Below, piece after piece: positions 51,788 through 61,091 of a DNA stretch of 64,000 bases. The notes below the pieces were generated by a model, which worked only from the letters and a program-made list of their open reading frames with translations, had not been told where the DNA came from and searched no databases. The position numbers and the translations under genes were made by a program. The stretch is from Limnoglobus roseus (lineage in GTDB: Bacteria; Planctomycetota; Planctomycetia; Gemmatales; Gemmataceae), in the NCBI RefSeq assembly GCF_008254045.1, contig NZ_CP042425.1, forward strand, positions 2,604,001 through 2,668,000, read 5' to 3'. Position 1 is the stretch's first letter. Each line of letters begins with the position of its first letter.

Positions 51788-53526
51788 GTCGGACCGCCCT
51801 CGGCCGCGTGGCCGCCCCGCCGGAACACGAATCGACCAGCGGCGTCTTCTACTTCTGGGTCGACCGCGACCAGAGCGTCGAGCGGACGCAGATCGTCACC
51901 ACCAAGTCCACTGTCGCCGGCCGAGAGGTCGCGTTCGTCGGCATCGTGCAGGAAGTCTACCGCCGCAGTCGGCAGAAGGACGTTGGCGAGGAGGCGGCCC
52001 GGTTCGACGGTCGCAGTGCCGAGACGCCGCCGTTCGCGTCGGAGGGCGTCACTTACGCGGAGGTCGCGATCCTTCGCACCGACCCGGTCGCGCACACGCC
52101 GCCGACGGAGGAGAGCGAAGTCTTCCTCGGCGACGAAGTCGCGGCCGCGAAGGGCTACGGCATGGACCGCATGGGCCAGCGGTTCGACGTGGGTCTCTTG
52201 CGCAACGGCGGCACCGAGTTCGCCGGGCGGGCGGCTATCGACTTGGACTTTCTTCTGGGAAAGAACGGGGGTCACCTCAACGTCAACGGCATCGCCGGCC
52301 TCGGCACGAAATCGACGCTGCTGCTGAGCATGAACTGGTTGCTACTCCGCGAGGCGAAGCGGCAACGGGAGGAGAAGCAGGGCGACCCGAAGCGGTTGCA
52401 GGTGGTGCCGGTGATCTTCAACGTGAAGAACTTCGACCTGTTCTTCATCGACCGCTGGAACACCGAGTACCGCAAGGAGGAACTCGCCCACCGCGAGGAC
52501 TGGCGGCGGATGGGCGTGGACGAACCACGGCCGTTCGACATGCCGCGGTACTTCGCCCCGCAGGCGAAGGGGCTGTCCACACCCGTGCAAACCGGCGGCC
52601 GCACGACCGACGTGCTGCCGTACAGTTGGTCGCTGGCCGACGTGATCGAGCAAGAGTTGTTCTCGTTTCTGTTCAGCGAGGAGGACGTGTACGACCCGAA
52701 CTTCGGCGGCCTCGTCGGTGAGATGGAAGAGTACCTGACGAGCGAAACCGCGGCCGGCCGGAAGTTGCGCAAGGATGGCCCGCAGACGTTCGCGGACCTG
52801 CTCGACTGGTTTCGCGACGAGCGGGATTCGCTGTTCATGGACTTCGTCAAGGCGACGAAGGGTAAACTCCTCCGCCGGCTGAAGTACATCGTGCAAGAGG
52901 GTGACGGCGTCCTCGTCCGCAAGGAGCCGAAGGGGAACGCGCTGAAGATTCCGTCGGTCGGGCAGGACTCGCCCATCGTCATCGACCTGTACGGCCTGCA
53001 CGGTACGCCGAGCCTTCAGCGGTTCGTGGTGGCGGCCGTCTTCCACCAGATTCAGCAGATCCAGTCCGCGAAGCAGGTGGCGAACCTCAAGTACCTCATC
53101 ACGCTCGACGAGTTGAACCGCTTCGCCCCGAAGGACAGTTCGGACCCCATCACGCAGAAGCTGGAGACGATCGCGTCGGAGGGTCGCAGTCAGGGGATCA
53201 TCCTGTTCGGGGCGCAGCAGCAGGCGAGCCTGGTGAAACCGCGGGTGATCGAGAACGCCGCCATCCGGGCCATCGGCCGCAGCGGCACGCTGGAGTTGGG
53301 GGCGGAAGTGTGGAAGTTCCTCGGCCCTTCGGCCCGCAGCGCCGCGTCGCAGTTGCAGCCGGAGGAGAAGCTGCTGTACCAGCCCAGCTTCCGCGAGCCG
53401 ATGCTGGCGAAGATTCCGTTCCCGCCGTTCGCCCTCAGCGAGAACGACGCGGACAGCCCACCGGCGACCGGCGGCGGCGATCAGGGATTGCCGCCGGTAT
53501 CGAGCGCAGACCTGGACGCATTTTAA
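51784..53526 (+). CDS. HerA-like ATPase (FtsK/HerA superfamily)
   Basis: The 580-residue protein starts at GTG 51784. Residues 1-60 resemble the HAS-barrel of HerA (GRVAAPPEHESTSGVFYFW, VAFVGIVQEVYR). The P-loop reads NVNGIAGLGTKSTLLL, with a Thr between the Gly and Lys of the usual GxxxxGK[ST]. Walker B is LITLDELNRFAP, and the C-terminal part (EGRSQGIILFGAQQQASLV, then RAIGRSGTLELGAEVW) is as in HerA-FtsK ATPases with a sensor Gln. It would form a hexamer that pumps DNA for the NurA-like nuclease. It is the last gene of the operon. Confidence 0.82.
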   Translation: MSRTALGRVAAPPEHESTSGVFYFWVDRDQSVERTQIVTTKSTVAGREVAFVGIVQEVYRRSRQKDVGEEAARFDGRSAETPPFASEGVTYAEVAILRTDPVAHTPPTEESEVFLGDEVAAAKGYGMDRMGQRFDVGLLRNGGTEFAGRAAIDLDFLLGKNGGHLNVNGIAGLGTKSTLLLSMNWLLLREAKRQREEKQGDPKRLQVVPVIFNVKNFDLFFIDRWNTEYRKEELAHREDWRRMGVDEPRPFDMPRYFAPQAKGLSTPVQTGGRTTDVLPYSWSLADVIEQELFSFLFSEEDVYDPNFGGLVGEMEEYLTSETAAGRKLRKDGPQTFADLLDWFRDERDSLFMDFVKATKGKLLRRLKYIVQEGDGVLVRKEPKGNALKIPSVGQDSPIVIDLYGLHGTPSLQRFVVAAVFHQIQQIQSAKQVANLKYLITLDELNRFAPKDSSDPITQKLETIASEGRSQGIILFGAQQQASLVKPRVIENAAIRAIGRSGTLELGAEVWKFLGPSARSAASQLQPEEKLLYQPSFREPMLAKIPFPPFALSENDADSPPATGGGDQGLPPVSSADLDAF

Positions 53527-53608
53527 AAATGAATTCTCGTCTTGTTCGGGACCGAGCTGATTCGGGATGAGGCTGGCCAGAACCACGGTTGGAGAAAGGG
53601 AATCCCCG

Positions 53609-54013
53609 ATGGCAATAACTCGAATCTCTGCCCAAGTTCACGGCCGTGAGATCGAAATCGGCTGCTACGGATCGGGGTCGGATTGGCTCTGCCGGCTGAC
53701 TGACCCATCTTCTCAACTCGAAAAGCATACCGATATCTACTCCCCGCCACCTGATTTGGGATTCTTTTGGCTTCGGGAGTCGGACTGGAAATGGCTGGCG
53801 TCGGGTTTGGTTAACCGCGAAGTGTTCCGGGATACCGAGACGGTGGACAAACTTCTGGAACGTCTCATGCGGGAGGTGGTTGGGATCGACCAACAATTGG
53901 CTCAATGTATCGAGTTCGTCAGCGCAGAGTTCACGGCTACGGCCGACGGCGAGCAAGGGACGCTCCAGTTTCCGGGTAAGTGGGCGGAGTCGCGGTGGTG
54001 GCAGTCACGCTGA
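53609..54013 (+). CDS. Hypothetical protein, 134 aa
   Basis: This soluble protein (MAITRISAQVHGREIEIGCY..., with SDWKWLASGLVNREVF) has no recognised domain. It has GAGAAAGGG upstream of ATG 53609. It follows the HerA gene by 82 bases and is less GC-rich than its neighbours, so it may be a more recent arrival. It might be the last gene of the HerA unit or independent. Confidence 0.55.
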   Translation: MAITRISAQVHGREIEIGCYGSGSDWLCRLTDPSSQLEKHTDIYSPPPDLGFFWLRESDWKWLASGLVNREVFRDTETVDKLLERLMREVVGIDQQLAQCIEFVSAEFTATADGEQGTLQFPGKWAESRWWQSR

Positions 54014-54100
54014 TACGAATCAGATACATCGTTCACGTCCTGGCAAAACTCCGGCCGCACCTTCGATAATCCCCGAAAGATTGCCATTCGGGGTGTTCTC

Positions 54101-54961
54101 GTGATTGTCATCGTTGGGGCTATCGTCGTTCTCGGGTCCGTACTCGGCGGCTTTTCCATGGCCGGCGGACACGTACACGCTCTGATTCACTTGTCAGAGT
54201 TCGTCACCATCGGCGGGGCGTCGATCGGCGCGCTCGTCATCATGACGCCGAAGAAAACGCTCATCGACCTGATCCGGGCGGTCCTCGCGCTGCTCAAGGG
54301 GTCGCCGTACAACAAGGCGTCGGCCGCGGAGTTGCTGAAACTCTTTTACGGCATCGGGAAAGTGGTGCGGCAGGAAGGCGTTCTCGGCCTGGAAACGCAC
54401 ATCGGTGCGCCGCAGACGAGTGCGATCTTCAAGGCGTCGCCGAAGATTCTCGCGAACGGCCACCTCAAGCACTTCGTCTGCGACGGCCTCGCGCTGCTCG
54501 TGGACGGCAAGCCGACGCCGGAACAGTTGCAGTCGTGGTTGCAGGAGGAAACGCGGGTCATCGACCAGGAACACCATCAGGTCGTCGCGGCGCTCACGAA
54601 GGTCGGCGACGCGCTGCCGGGGTTCGGGATCGTGGCGGCCGTGCTCGGGATCGTGGTGACGATGCAGGCCATCGGCGGGCCGGTGGAAGAGATCGGCCAC
54701 AAGGTCGGGGCGGCCCTCGTCGGGACGTTCCTCGGGATTCTCATGGCCTACGGGTTCTGTGCCCCGCTCGCCGGCCGGTTGGACGCCCTCGGCGTGGTCG
54801 AGATGTCGTTCTTGAACGCGGTGTCGGCCGGCGTGGTCGCCATCGGCGAAGGGGTTGGCCCGCGTGACGTGGTGACTCGGGCGCGGCGGTGCCTCGGCAC
54901 CGAGTGCCGGCCGTCGCAGGGTGAAATGCAGAAGATCTTCAGCGAAGCGAAGGGAGGCTAA
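54101..54961 (+). CDS. motA: Flagellar motor stator protein MotA
   Basis: The 286-residue protein (GTG start 54101) has four hydrophobic segments. [34 protein letters not shown] is the usual MotA N-terminus, then the long cytoplasmic loop and [51 protein letters not shown], containing the conserved Pro residues of helices 3 and 4. It forms the proton channel with MotB. motB follows two bases later. Confidence 0.93.
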   Translation: MIVIVGAIVVLGSVLGGFSMAGGHVHALIHLSEFVTIGGASIGALVIMTPKKTLIDLIRAVLALLKGSPYNKASAAELLKLFYGIGKVVRQEGVLGLETHIGAPQTSAIFKASPKILANGHLKHFVCDGLALLVDGKPTPEQLQSWLQEETRVIDQEHHQVVAALTKVGDALPGFGIVAAVLGIVVTMQAIGGPVEEIGHKVGAALVGTFLGILMAYGFCAPLAGRLDALGVVEMSFLNAVSAGVVAIGEGVGPRDVVTRARRCLGTECRPSQGEMQKIFSEAKGG

Positions 54962-54963
54962 TC

Positions 54964-55527
54964 GTGGCAGCAGGTGGTGGCGGCTCGTGGAAGGTGGCGT
55001 ACGCGGACTTCGTGACCGCGATGATGGCCTTCTTCATGGTCATGTGGATCGGCTCGCAGGACCAGAAGACCAAGCAAGCAGTGGCGAACTACTTCGTCGA
55101 CCCGGCGGGCGTGTCGAAGCGGCCGGCGATGCCGGGATCGGTTACGCCGACGCCCGCGCACGGGGCCGTCCCGCAGGCGGAATCGACGGCCGTGGGCCGG
55201 GGCCGATCGTCCTTCACCGAGTCGGCCGAGAGCAGTCGCGTGACGAAGGTCGTCAACGACGGCATCCACGCGAGCGGTGAGACGCTCCAGTATTGGCGGG
55301 GTGAGGCCAACAAGCACCGCGAGGAAGCCGCCCGGTCGCCGGAAGTGGTGGACCAAAAGCGGCCGATCAACGAGGTCGCGACGGCCGCCTTGGCCAAGAA
55401 GATGCGCGACGAGTGGTCGCAGAAGATCCCCCCGCAGGCGAAGGGCGTCTATCAGGACTTGCTCTTCTCCAGCCTCGCCGACGTGAACTGGACCCAGATC
55501 GCTGAAGACATGCTGCAACACTCGTAA
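54964..55527 (+). CDS. motB: MotB-type stator protein lacking the OmpA domain
   Basis: The 187-residue protein (GTG start 54964) begins with the MotB N-terminus [22 protein letters not shown], including the proton-binding Asp15 in the single helix, followed by the plug-type segment [12 protein letters not shown]. After that, about 130 residues are hydrophilic and unlike the OmpA/MotB peptidoglycan-binding domain that normally fills residues ~120-300; no NxxV/RR motif is found. MotA is intact next to it, so this is a natural short form or a truncation. Confidence 0.85.
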   Translation: MAAGGGGSWKVAYADFVTAMMAFFMVMWIGSQDQKTKQAVANYFVDPAGVSKRPAMPGSVTPTPAHGAVPQAESTAVGRGRSSFTESAESSRVTKVVNDGIHASGETLQYWRGEANKHREEAARSPEVVDQKRPINEVATAALAKKMRDEWSQKIPPQAKGVYQDLLFSSLADVNWTQIAEDMLQHS

Positions 55528-55561
55528 CGCTTATCGCCCCTTCGGCCTGAAGAGATCGGCG

Positions 55562-55930
55562 TCACTTCGACTCGGCCTCGCTCGCCCGTTGCTCGACCAC
55601 GTCGAGTAACAGCGGGTGGCGGCCGAGCGGTTCCGCGAGGCGGAACAACACCGCCGGGAACTTCGCCGCGAGTTCCGTCCGCAATTCTTCCATATCGTCG
55701 CGCACGTGAACCCCCGGCGAGAGAAAGTACGGCAGCATCGTCACGCGCGTGGCCCCGCGCTGCACGCAGAGTTCGCCGCCGGCGGGGATGCTCGGCTCCG
55801 CGAGTTCGAGGTACGACACCTGCACGATGGGGTACCGGCCGCGCTGCCGCATCGCGTCGGCGACGAATTCCAGGTCGGCGTTGGCTTCCGCCCGGCGGCT
55901 GCCGTGGGCGATGAGAAGGAGTGCGTTCAT
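55562..55930 (-). CDS. Small CbiX-type sirohydrochlorin chelatase
   Basis: The 122-residue protein starts MNALLLIAHGSRRAEAN, with the catalytic His in AHGSR. VSYLELAEPSIPAG and MLPYFLSPGVHVRDDM (second metal-site region) match CbiX(S)/SirB, which insert cobalt or iron into sirohydrochlorin. It is the short single-domain form, which works as a dimer. Cobalt insertion would feed the cobalamin-dependent ethanolamine ammonia-lyase of this window, but no other cobalamin genes are near. The longer upstream frame overlaps the divergent kinase gene and was not used. Confidence 0.88.
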   Translation of the reverse strand: MNALLLIAHGSRRAEANADLEFVADAMRQRGRYPIVQVSYLELAEPSIPAGGELCVQRGATRVTMLPYFLSPGVHVRDDMEELRTELAAKFPAVLFRLAEPLGRHPLLLDVVEQRASEAESK

Positions 55931-55967
55931 ATCCTTAAGGGTAGGGAGTCCGCACTTCGGAGAACCC

Positions 55968-57572
55968 ATGATTGGCACGCGGATCGGGAACTGGATTCTG
56001 ACCAGCGAACTCGGCACCGGCAGCCTCGGCACCGTCTACAAGGCCGCGAACGCCGATGTCAGCTCGCCGAACGATCCGACCGTCGCGGCCGTCAAGGTGC
56101 TGTCCCACCCGCTGAGCCGCGATCCCGCCTTCCAGGCCCGCTTCCCGTCGGAAATGCTCGGCCTGCGGCGGCTCACGCACCCGAACATCGCCCGCCTCTA
56201 CGACAGCGGCGTCCACGCTGGTCTTGCTTACTACGCCACCGAGTTCGTCGAAGGGACCGACGTGGCAACGATGCTCGCCCGGCACGAGAAGTCGCCGGAC
56301 CAGCCCGGCCTCGGGTGGCAGTCGCACTTCTTCCGCATCGCGATTCAGACGGCCCGTGCGTTGAAGCACGCCCACCACCGCAGCATCTTGCACCGCGAGT
56401 TGAAGCCGGGCAACCTCATCGTGACGGCCGACGGGTCGCTGAAGGTGACGGACTTCGGCGTCGCGAAGGTCTTCAACCAGCCCCCCCTGACGCTGCCCGC
56501 CGAACCGATGGGCACGGCCGGCTATCTCGCCCCGGAACACTTCACCGGCAAGCCGTTGACCCGCCGCAGCGATCTGTACGCCCTCGGCGGCGTGCTGTAC
56601 ACGGTGCTGACCGGCCGGCCGCCGTTCGTGGCCGCGACCGCCGCCGAGTTCATGCACAAGCACTGCTACACGCTACCGGACCGGCCGGCGAACTTCATCC
56701 CGAAACTGCCGCATGAGATCGATGACTTCGTGTGCGCGCTCTTGGCGAAAGACCCGAGCCGCCGCCCGGCGAGCGCGGCCGCCATCCTCGACGACCTCGA
56801 CCAGATTCGCGGCAAGCTCGAACGCAAGGGGGCGAAAGTCCTGCCGCCGCCGAGTGCCGACGACCCGACGGGATTGCACGCCCCGCTGACGGAAGTGCCG
56901 GCCGCGGTCGAAATCGCCGACACGAGCCGAACGGACCGTCGGGCGAAGCAACTTCGCGCGCTCGTCCTCGGCCTTTCGTTCCTGCTCGTCGTCGGCACGA
57001 TCCTGTTCGTGTTCTTCCGCCCGCACCCGCCGGCCGAGACGCTGTGGACCGCGGCTCAGCCCCTTGTCGAATCGCAGAACCCGGACGACTGGGACCGAGC
57101 GACGGAAGAATTTCTCGGCCCGCTCTCAAGTTGGTACCCGGCCTGGAACCCGGACGAGGTGCGAGTGGCCAAGCAGATTCTCGCGGAACGGAAGGAACTC
57201 GCCCGATCCTTCTCGTCGCTCGGAAAGGCGAAGTACACTTCCGAGGCCGAGCGGCTGTACCACCGCGGGCAGAAACTCGTTCAGGTCGGCGATTACGGCG
57301 AAGCCCGGCGGACGTGGGAAGCGTTGGCGCGCGTCTTCGGGTCGTCGGAGGTCGAGCGGCGGTGGGTTTCGCTGGCGAAGTTTGCCCTGGCCGAACTGGC
57401 CAAACACCCCGGCCCGCGGGCGAACATCACGGCGGTCGCGGAGGCGGTGGCCCAGGCCCGAAAATTGCGACAGACGGGGCAAAATGCCGAAGCAGACGCT
57501 ATGTTGAAGGCAATCGAAGAGTTGTACCGCGACCAGCCGGACGTGCTGGAGTTGGTGCGGTCGGCGAAGTGA
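55968..57572 (+). CDS. Ser/Thr protein kinase with HRE catalytic loop and membrane segment
   Basis: The 534-residue protein has a kinase domain at ~8-280: the Gly loop LGTGSLGTVYKA, VAAVKVL (Lys43), HRELKPGN (142-149) and DFG (162-164), plus GTAGYLAPEHF. The catalytic loop reads HRE instead of HRD, so activity is doubtful. A single membrane helix (LVLGLSFLLVVGTILFVFF, around 325-345) is followed by a ~180-residue extracytoplasmic helical region with repeats suggestive of TPR (KAKYTSEAERLYHRGQKLVQVG). It lies divergently from cbiX and upstream of a second kinase gene. Confidence 0.85.
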   Translation: MIGTRIGNWILTSELGTGSLGTVYKAANADVSSPNDPTVAAVKVLSHPLSRDPAFQARFPSEMLGLRRLTHPNIARLYDSGVHAGLAYYATEFVEGTDVATMLARHEKSPDQPGLGWQSHFFRIAIQTARALKHAHHRSILHRELKPGNLIVTADGSLKVTDFGVAKVFNQPPLTLPAEPMGTAGYLAPEHFTGKPLTRRSDLYALGGVLYTVLTGRPPFVAATAAEFMHKHCYTLPDRPANFIPKLPHEIDDFVCALLAKDPSRRPASAAAILDDLDQIRGKLERKGAKVLPPPSADDPTGLHAPLTEVPAAVEIADTSRTDRRAKQLRALVLGLSFLLVVGTILFVFFRPHPPAETLWTAAQPLVESQNPDDWDRATEEFLGPLSSWYPAWNPDEVRVAKQILAERKELARSFSSLGKAKYTSEAERLYHRGQKLVQVGDYGEARRTWEALARVFGSSEVERRWVSLAKFALAELAKHPGPRANITAVAEAVAQARKLRQTGQNAEADAMLKAIEELYRDQPDVLELVRSAK

Positions 57573-57624
57573 TCGCCGAAATCGACCCTTCGCCCCTGTG
57601 CCTGTTCCTCGGAGCCACGGCCAA

Positions 57625-59385
57625 ATGGCAAACCCGGCGACGACCGTCACCGACTACTGCGGCGTCCTGACGCGCAGCAAGTTGATGCTCGCGAACGAGG
57701 TCCGCGGCGTCGTTGATCGCTGGCGGACCGAGACGCGGGCCAGCGACGCGGAGGTCGACTCGTTCCGCAAGTACCTCGTCGCCCGCCGCCTGCTGACCGA
57801 GTACCAGGCGGCGATGGTGCAGCGCGGCCACGCGGACGGCTTCTACATCGGCGGGTACGTCATCCTCGACCGCATCGGCAAGGGCCAGATGGCCGGCGTG
57901 TACAAGGCCGTCCACAATTCCGGGCAGACGGTCGCCCTCAAGGTGCTCGCAAGTTCGAAGGCCCGCAACCCGCACATGCTCGCCCGGTTCGAGCGCGAAG
58001 CCCGGCTGTTGACGCAACTCAACCACCCCAACGTCGTGCGGGCGTTCCAACTCGGGGGCGGCGGCGATAACGGCACGACCGGCGTTCACTACATCGTCAT
58101 GGAGCACCTCGAAGGCGAGACGCTCGACGACGTCCTCGTGCGGCGGAAGAAACTGCCCGCCGCCGAGGCGGCCCGGTTGCTCTTCCAAAGTCTGCAAGGG
58201 TTGCAGCACCTCCACGACCGGCGGATGGTCCACCGCGACCTGAAGCCGGCGAACCTGATGCTCGTGCCGTCGGTCCTCACGAAGTCCGACACGACGCTCT
58301 CTTCGACGGTGAAGATCGTCGATATCGGCCTGGGCCGGGAACTGTTCGACGACGACAACGCCTCCACGCAGGACATTCACCTGACGGCCGAGGGGTCGCT
58401 CGTCGGCACGCCGGACTACCTCGCCCCGGAGCAGGCCCGCGACGCGCGGTCGTCTGACATCCGGGCGGACATTTACAGCCTCGGGTGTGTCCTGTTCACC
58501 GCCCTGGCGGGGCGGCTGCCGTTCATCGAAAAGAACGTGATGGCCACGATGGTCAAGCACGCGACCGAGCCGCCGCCGCCGGTCGCGCAGTTCGCCCCGG
58601 ACACGCCGCCCGGCTTGCAAGCGGTGCTGGCGAAGATGCTGGTGAAAGATCCGGCCGGCCGCTACCAGACGCCGAGCGCGGCGGCGCAAGCCGTGCGGCC
58701 GTTCATGCCCGCCGACGCGGCCGACGCGGTGTCCACGACGGTCCTGCCGGGCTTCCAGGAGTTCCTCAACAGCGAGGACGGCGACCTGCCGACGTACCCG
58801 CCGAGCATTCTCGTCGACACGAAGCCGGCCGAGACGGTCGGCCTCTCCTCCGACCCACCGCGTGCCCCGCTGCCGCAGAAGGCTCCGGCCCCGCTCGCCC
58901 CCGTTGTGCCGCCGGCCCCCGCCCCACGTCCGGCGGCGGTTGCCGCGCCACCGGCCGCGAGCAAGCCCCGTGCGAGCGTGGCCGGCCCGCCGTCCGGCAA
59001 GCTCAAAGTCGGCACCGGCCTCGCGGCCGCCCTTGCCGGAGCGTCAACCCCGCGGGCCGGCAGTTCCGCGGCCGCCCCGCCGTCGCTGAAGCCGGCCTCC
59101 CTGCCGCCGCGGCCGTCGCCCCTGCCGCCGGTTGCAGCCGACGGGTTCGATGTCGAATTGATGCCGACGTCCGCAGCGCTGAGCGACCCCGCCGACGTGC
59201 TCCAGGCCCGCATGGCCGACACGCCGATGCGACCGCTGTACGACCTTGACCGCCGCGACTTCATCATGCTCGCCCTGGGGGCTGGCGGTGTCCTGTCCGC
59301 GATCGCGACGGGCCTGGCCGTGGCCCGCTTCTCTGGCCAAAAGTTGCGCGGCGGCGACGAAGAGTCGGCCCCCGGCCAACCGTGA
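57625..59385 (+). CDS. Ser/Thr protein kinase with Pro-rich linker and C-terminal membrane helix
   Basis: The 586-residue protein has an N-terminal region of ~75 residues (FRKYLVARRLLTEYQAAMV), common in planctomycete kinases, then a kinase domain: IGKGQMAGVYKA, VALKVL (Lys106), HRDLKPAN (203-210), DIG (233-235) in place of DFG, and GTPDYLAPEQARDA. Residues ~395-545 are low-complexity Pro/Ala. A C-terminal helix (FIMLALGAGGVLSAIATGLAV) would anchor it. DIG in place of DFG occurs in some active bacterial kinases. It follows the first kinase by 52 bases, so they may be co-transcribed. Confidence 0.88.
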   Translation: MANPATTVTDYCGVLTRSKLMLANEVRGVVDRWRTETRASDAEVDSFRKYLVARRLLTEYQAAMVQRGHADGFYIGGYVILDRIGKGQMAGVYKAVHNSGQTVALKVLASSKARNPHMLARFEREARLLTQLNHPNVVRAFQLGGGGDNGTTGVHYIVMEHLEGETLDDVLVRRKKLPAAEAARLLFQSLQGLQHLHDRRMVHRDLKPANLMLVPSVLTKSDTTLSSTVKIVDIGLGRELFDDDNASTQDIHLTAEGSLVGTPDYLAPEQARDARSSDIRADIYSLGCVLFTALAGRLPFIEKNVMATMVKHATEPPPPVAQFAPDTPPGLQAVLAKMLVKDPAGRYQTPSAAAQAVRPFMPADAADAVSTTVLPGFQEFLNSEDGDLPTYPPSILVDTKPAETVGLSSDPPRAPLPQKAPAPLAPVVPPAPAPRPAAVAAPPAASKPRASVAGPPSGKLKVGTGLAAALAGASTPRAGSSAAAPPSLKPASLPPRPSPLPPVAADGFDVELMPTSAALSDPADVLQARMADTPMRPLYDLDRRDFIMLALGAGGVLSAIATGLAVARFSGQKLRGGDEESAPGQP

Positions 59386-59405
59386 CGGCCCGTGAGGGGC
59401 ATGAG

Positions 59406-59885
59406 ATGGAAGTACCGTTGGCCCGACTCCGCGAGCTTGCCCTTGCCCTTCCAAGACCGGGGTGCGATTGGGAGGAGCGGCCTCACTTCGAAATGCCTAC
59501 AACCTCGGAACACCTGACCGAGTACGAGCAGGCTGTCGGATTCCCCCTGCCTGGGGATGTGCGTGCGTTTCTCGCAGAAGTAGGGGCCGTCGTGGGAATG
59601 TCAGTCCACAACGGCTACTGGCTGGGCGATGTGGAACGGCTGACCTGTTCCGTCAAGTACGGCGACTACCCAAAGCATGTTGGGAACGATCCAGTGGCAC
59701 CGATCGCCACTGACGGAGGGGGCAACGCATTTCTCTTGTCGGCGAGCGGTCCAATCTGGCGCTGGGACCACGAAACGGAGAAGATGTCCAAAGTTGCCAC
59801 ATCATTCGCTGCCTTCTTGGATCGGGTCGTGGCCGATTGGGAGGCATATGTCTCCGACACGCCCAGATGGAAGTTCTTGGTGTAG
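59406..59885 (+). CDS. SMI1/KNR4 (SUKH) family protein
   Basis: The 159-residue protein contains the SUKH signature YEQAVGFPLPGDVRAFLAEVG and later VAPIATDGGGNAFLLS and WRWDHET, typical of SMI1/KNR4 domains. In bacteria these often act as immunity proteins against nuclease or other toxins or as general binding modules. No toxin gene is adjacent. ATG 59406 has GAGGGG a few bases upstream; a GTG at 59382 overlapping the kinase stop is an alternative. Confidence 0.82.
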   Translation: MEVPLARLRELALALPRPGCDWEERPHFEMPTTSEHLTEYEQAVGFPLPGDVRAFLAEVGAVVGMSVHNGYWLGDVERLTCSVKYGDYPKHVGNDPVAPIATDGGGNAFLLSASGPIWRWDHETEKMSKVATSFAAFLDRVVADWEAYVSDTPRWKFLV

Positions 59886-59894
59886 CCGATCCGC

Positions 59895-61004
59895 ATGATT
59901 CTCACCGCCCGACCCTTCGCCACCGGCGAACCTCTCGCCCTGGAAGTTACCGCCGGCCGCATTACGGCTCTAGCCCCGACTGCGGATTCGTCGGGGCTGC
60001 CGTGGGTCGCGCCGTCGTTCTTCGACCCGCAAATCAACGGCTGCCTCGGTCGCGGGTTCGTCTCGCCGGACCTGACGCCGGACGATGTTCGCCTTATCGC
60101 TGAGACCTGCCGCGGTCACGGCATCGGTCGCTTCTGCCCGACGCTCATCACGAACAGCTTCGATGCGATTCACCGCGGTTTCGCCACGCTGACGAGGACG
60201 CTCGCTGCCGACGCGGAACTGGCGGCGTGGCTGCCGTGCTTCCACCTGGAAGGGCCGTACCTGTCGGGCGAAGACGGGGCACGCGGTGCGCACCCGCGGG
60301 AACACACCCGCGACCCGGACTGGGACGAGTTCCGCCGCTGGCAGGACGCGGCCGACGGCCGCATTCGCATGGTGACGGTCGCCCCGGAGCGCGCCGGGGC
60401 GTTGCCGTTCATCGAGCGCCTGACGGCCGCGAATGTCGTGGTCGCCATCGGCCACACCCTTGCCACCGGCGAACAGATTCGCGATGCCGTCACTGCCGGG
60501 GCGAAAACAAGCACACACCTCGGCAACGGCTGCCCGGCGGTGCTCCCTCGGCACGATAACCCGATCTGGGAACAGTTGGCCTGCGACGAGTTGTTCGCCA
60601 GCATCATCGCCGACGGCTACCACCTGCCGCCGGCCGTGGTGAAGTGCATTGTGCGAATGAAGGCCGACCGCGTGCTGCTGACGTGCGACGCGGGCACGCT
60701 CGCCGGCCTGCCGCCGGGCCGCTACCGCGACTGGGGAACCGAGATGGAAGTCCTGCCGGGCGGCAAGATCGTGGTCGCGGGCACGCAGTACCTCGCCGGG
60801 TCGGGCGTTTTCACCGACGCCTGCGTGGCCGGCGTGATGCGCCTGGGCGGCGTGAACTTGCAAGACGCGATCACGATGGCGAGCGTGCGGCCGCGCGAGT
60901 TGCTCGGCGAGCCGGTCCCCCGCATTGCGGTCGGCGAACGAGCAGAGTTGGTGCTGTTCGATCTCGTCGATGGCGAGTTGCGAGTGCGGCAGGTCGTGGG
61001 GTAG
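59895..61004 (+). CDS. nagA: N-acetylglucosamine-6-phosphate deacetylase
   Basis: The 369-residue amidohydrolase contains FFDPQINGCLG, HLEGPYLSGEDGARGAHP (HxEGP motif), VAIGHTLATG, STHLGNGCPA and LLTCDAGTLAGL, whose Asp is catalytic; all are in NagA order. The end TMASVRPRELLGEP matches the family. NagA removes acetate from GlcNAc-6-phosphate in amino-sugar catabolism or cell wall recycling. It begins nine bases after the SUKH gene. Confidence 0.88.
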   Translation: MILTARPFATGEPLALEVTAGRITALAPTADSSGLPWVAPSFFDPQINGCLGRGFVSPDLTPDDVRLIAETCRGHGIGRFCPTLITNSFDAIHRGFATLTRTLAADAELAAWLPCFHLEGPYLSGEDGARGAHPREHTRDPDWDEFRRWQDAADGRIRMVTVAPERAGALPFIERLTAANVVVAIGHTLATGEQIRDAVTAGAKTSTHLGNGCPAVLPRHDNPIWEQLACDELFASIIADGYHLPPAVVKCIVRMKADRVLLTCDAGTLAGLPPGRYRDWGTEMEVLPGGKIVVAGTQYLAGSGVFTDACVAGVMRLGGVNLQDAITMASVRPRELLGEPVPRIAVGERAELVLFDLVDGELRVRQVVG

Positions 61005-61091
61005 AAGCGCGGCGTCGGATTTCGTGCTCCCCTCCCGCGGCGTGGTGATTTACACTATCAACACGCCTCCGTTCCTCCGCGAAGCCTTCCC

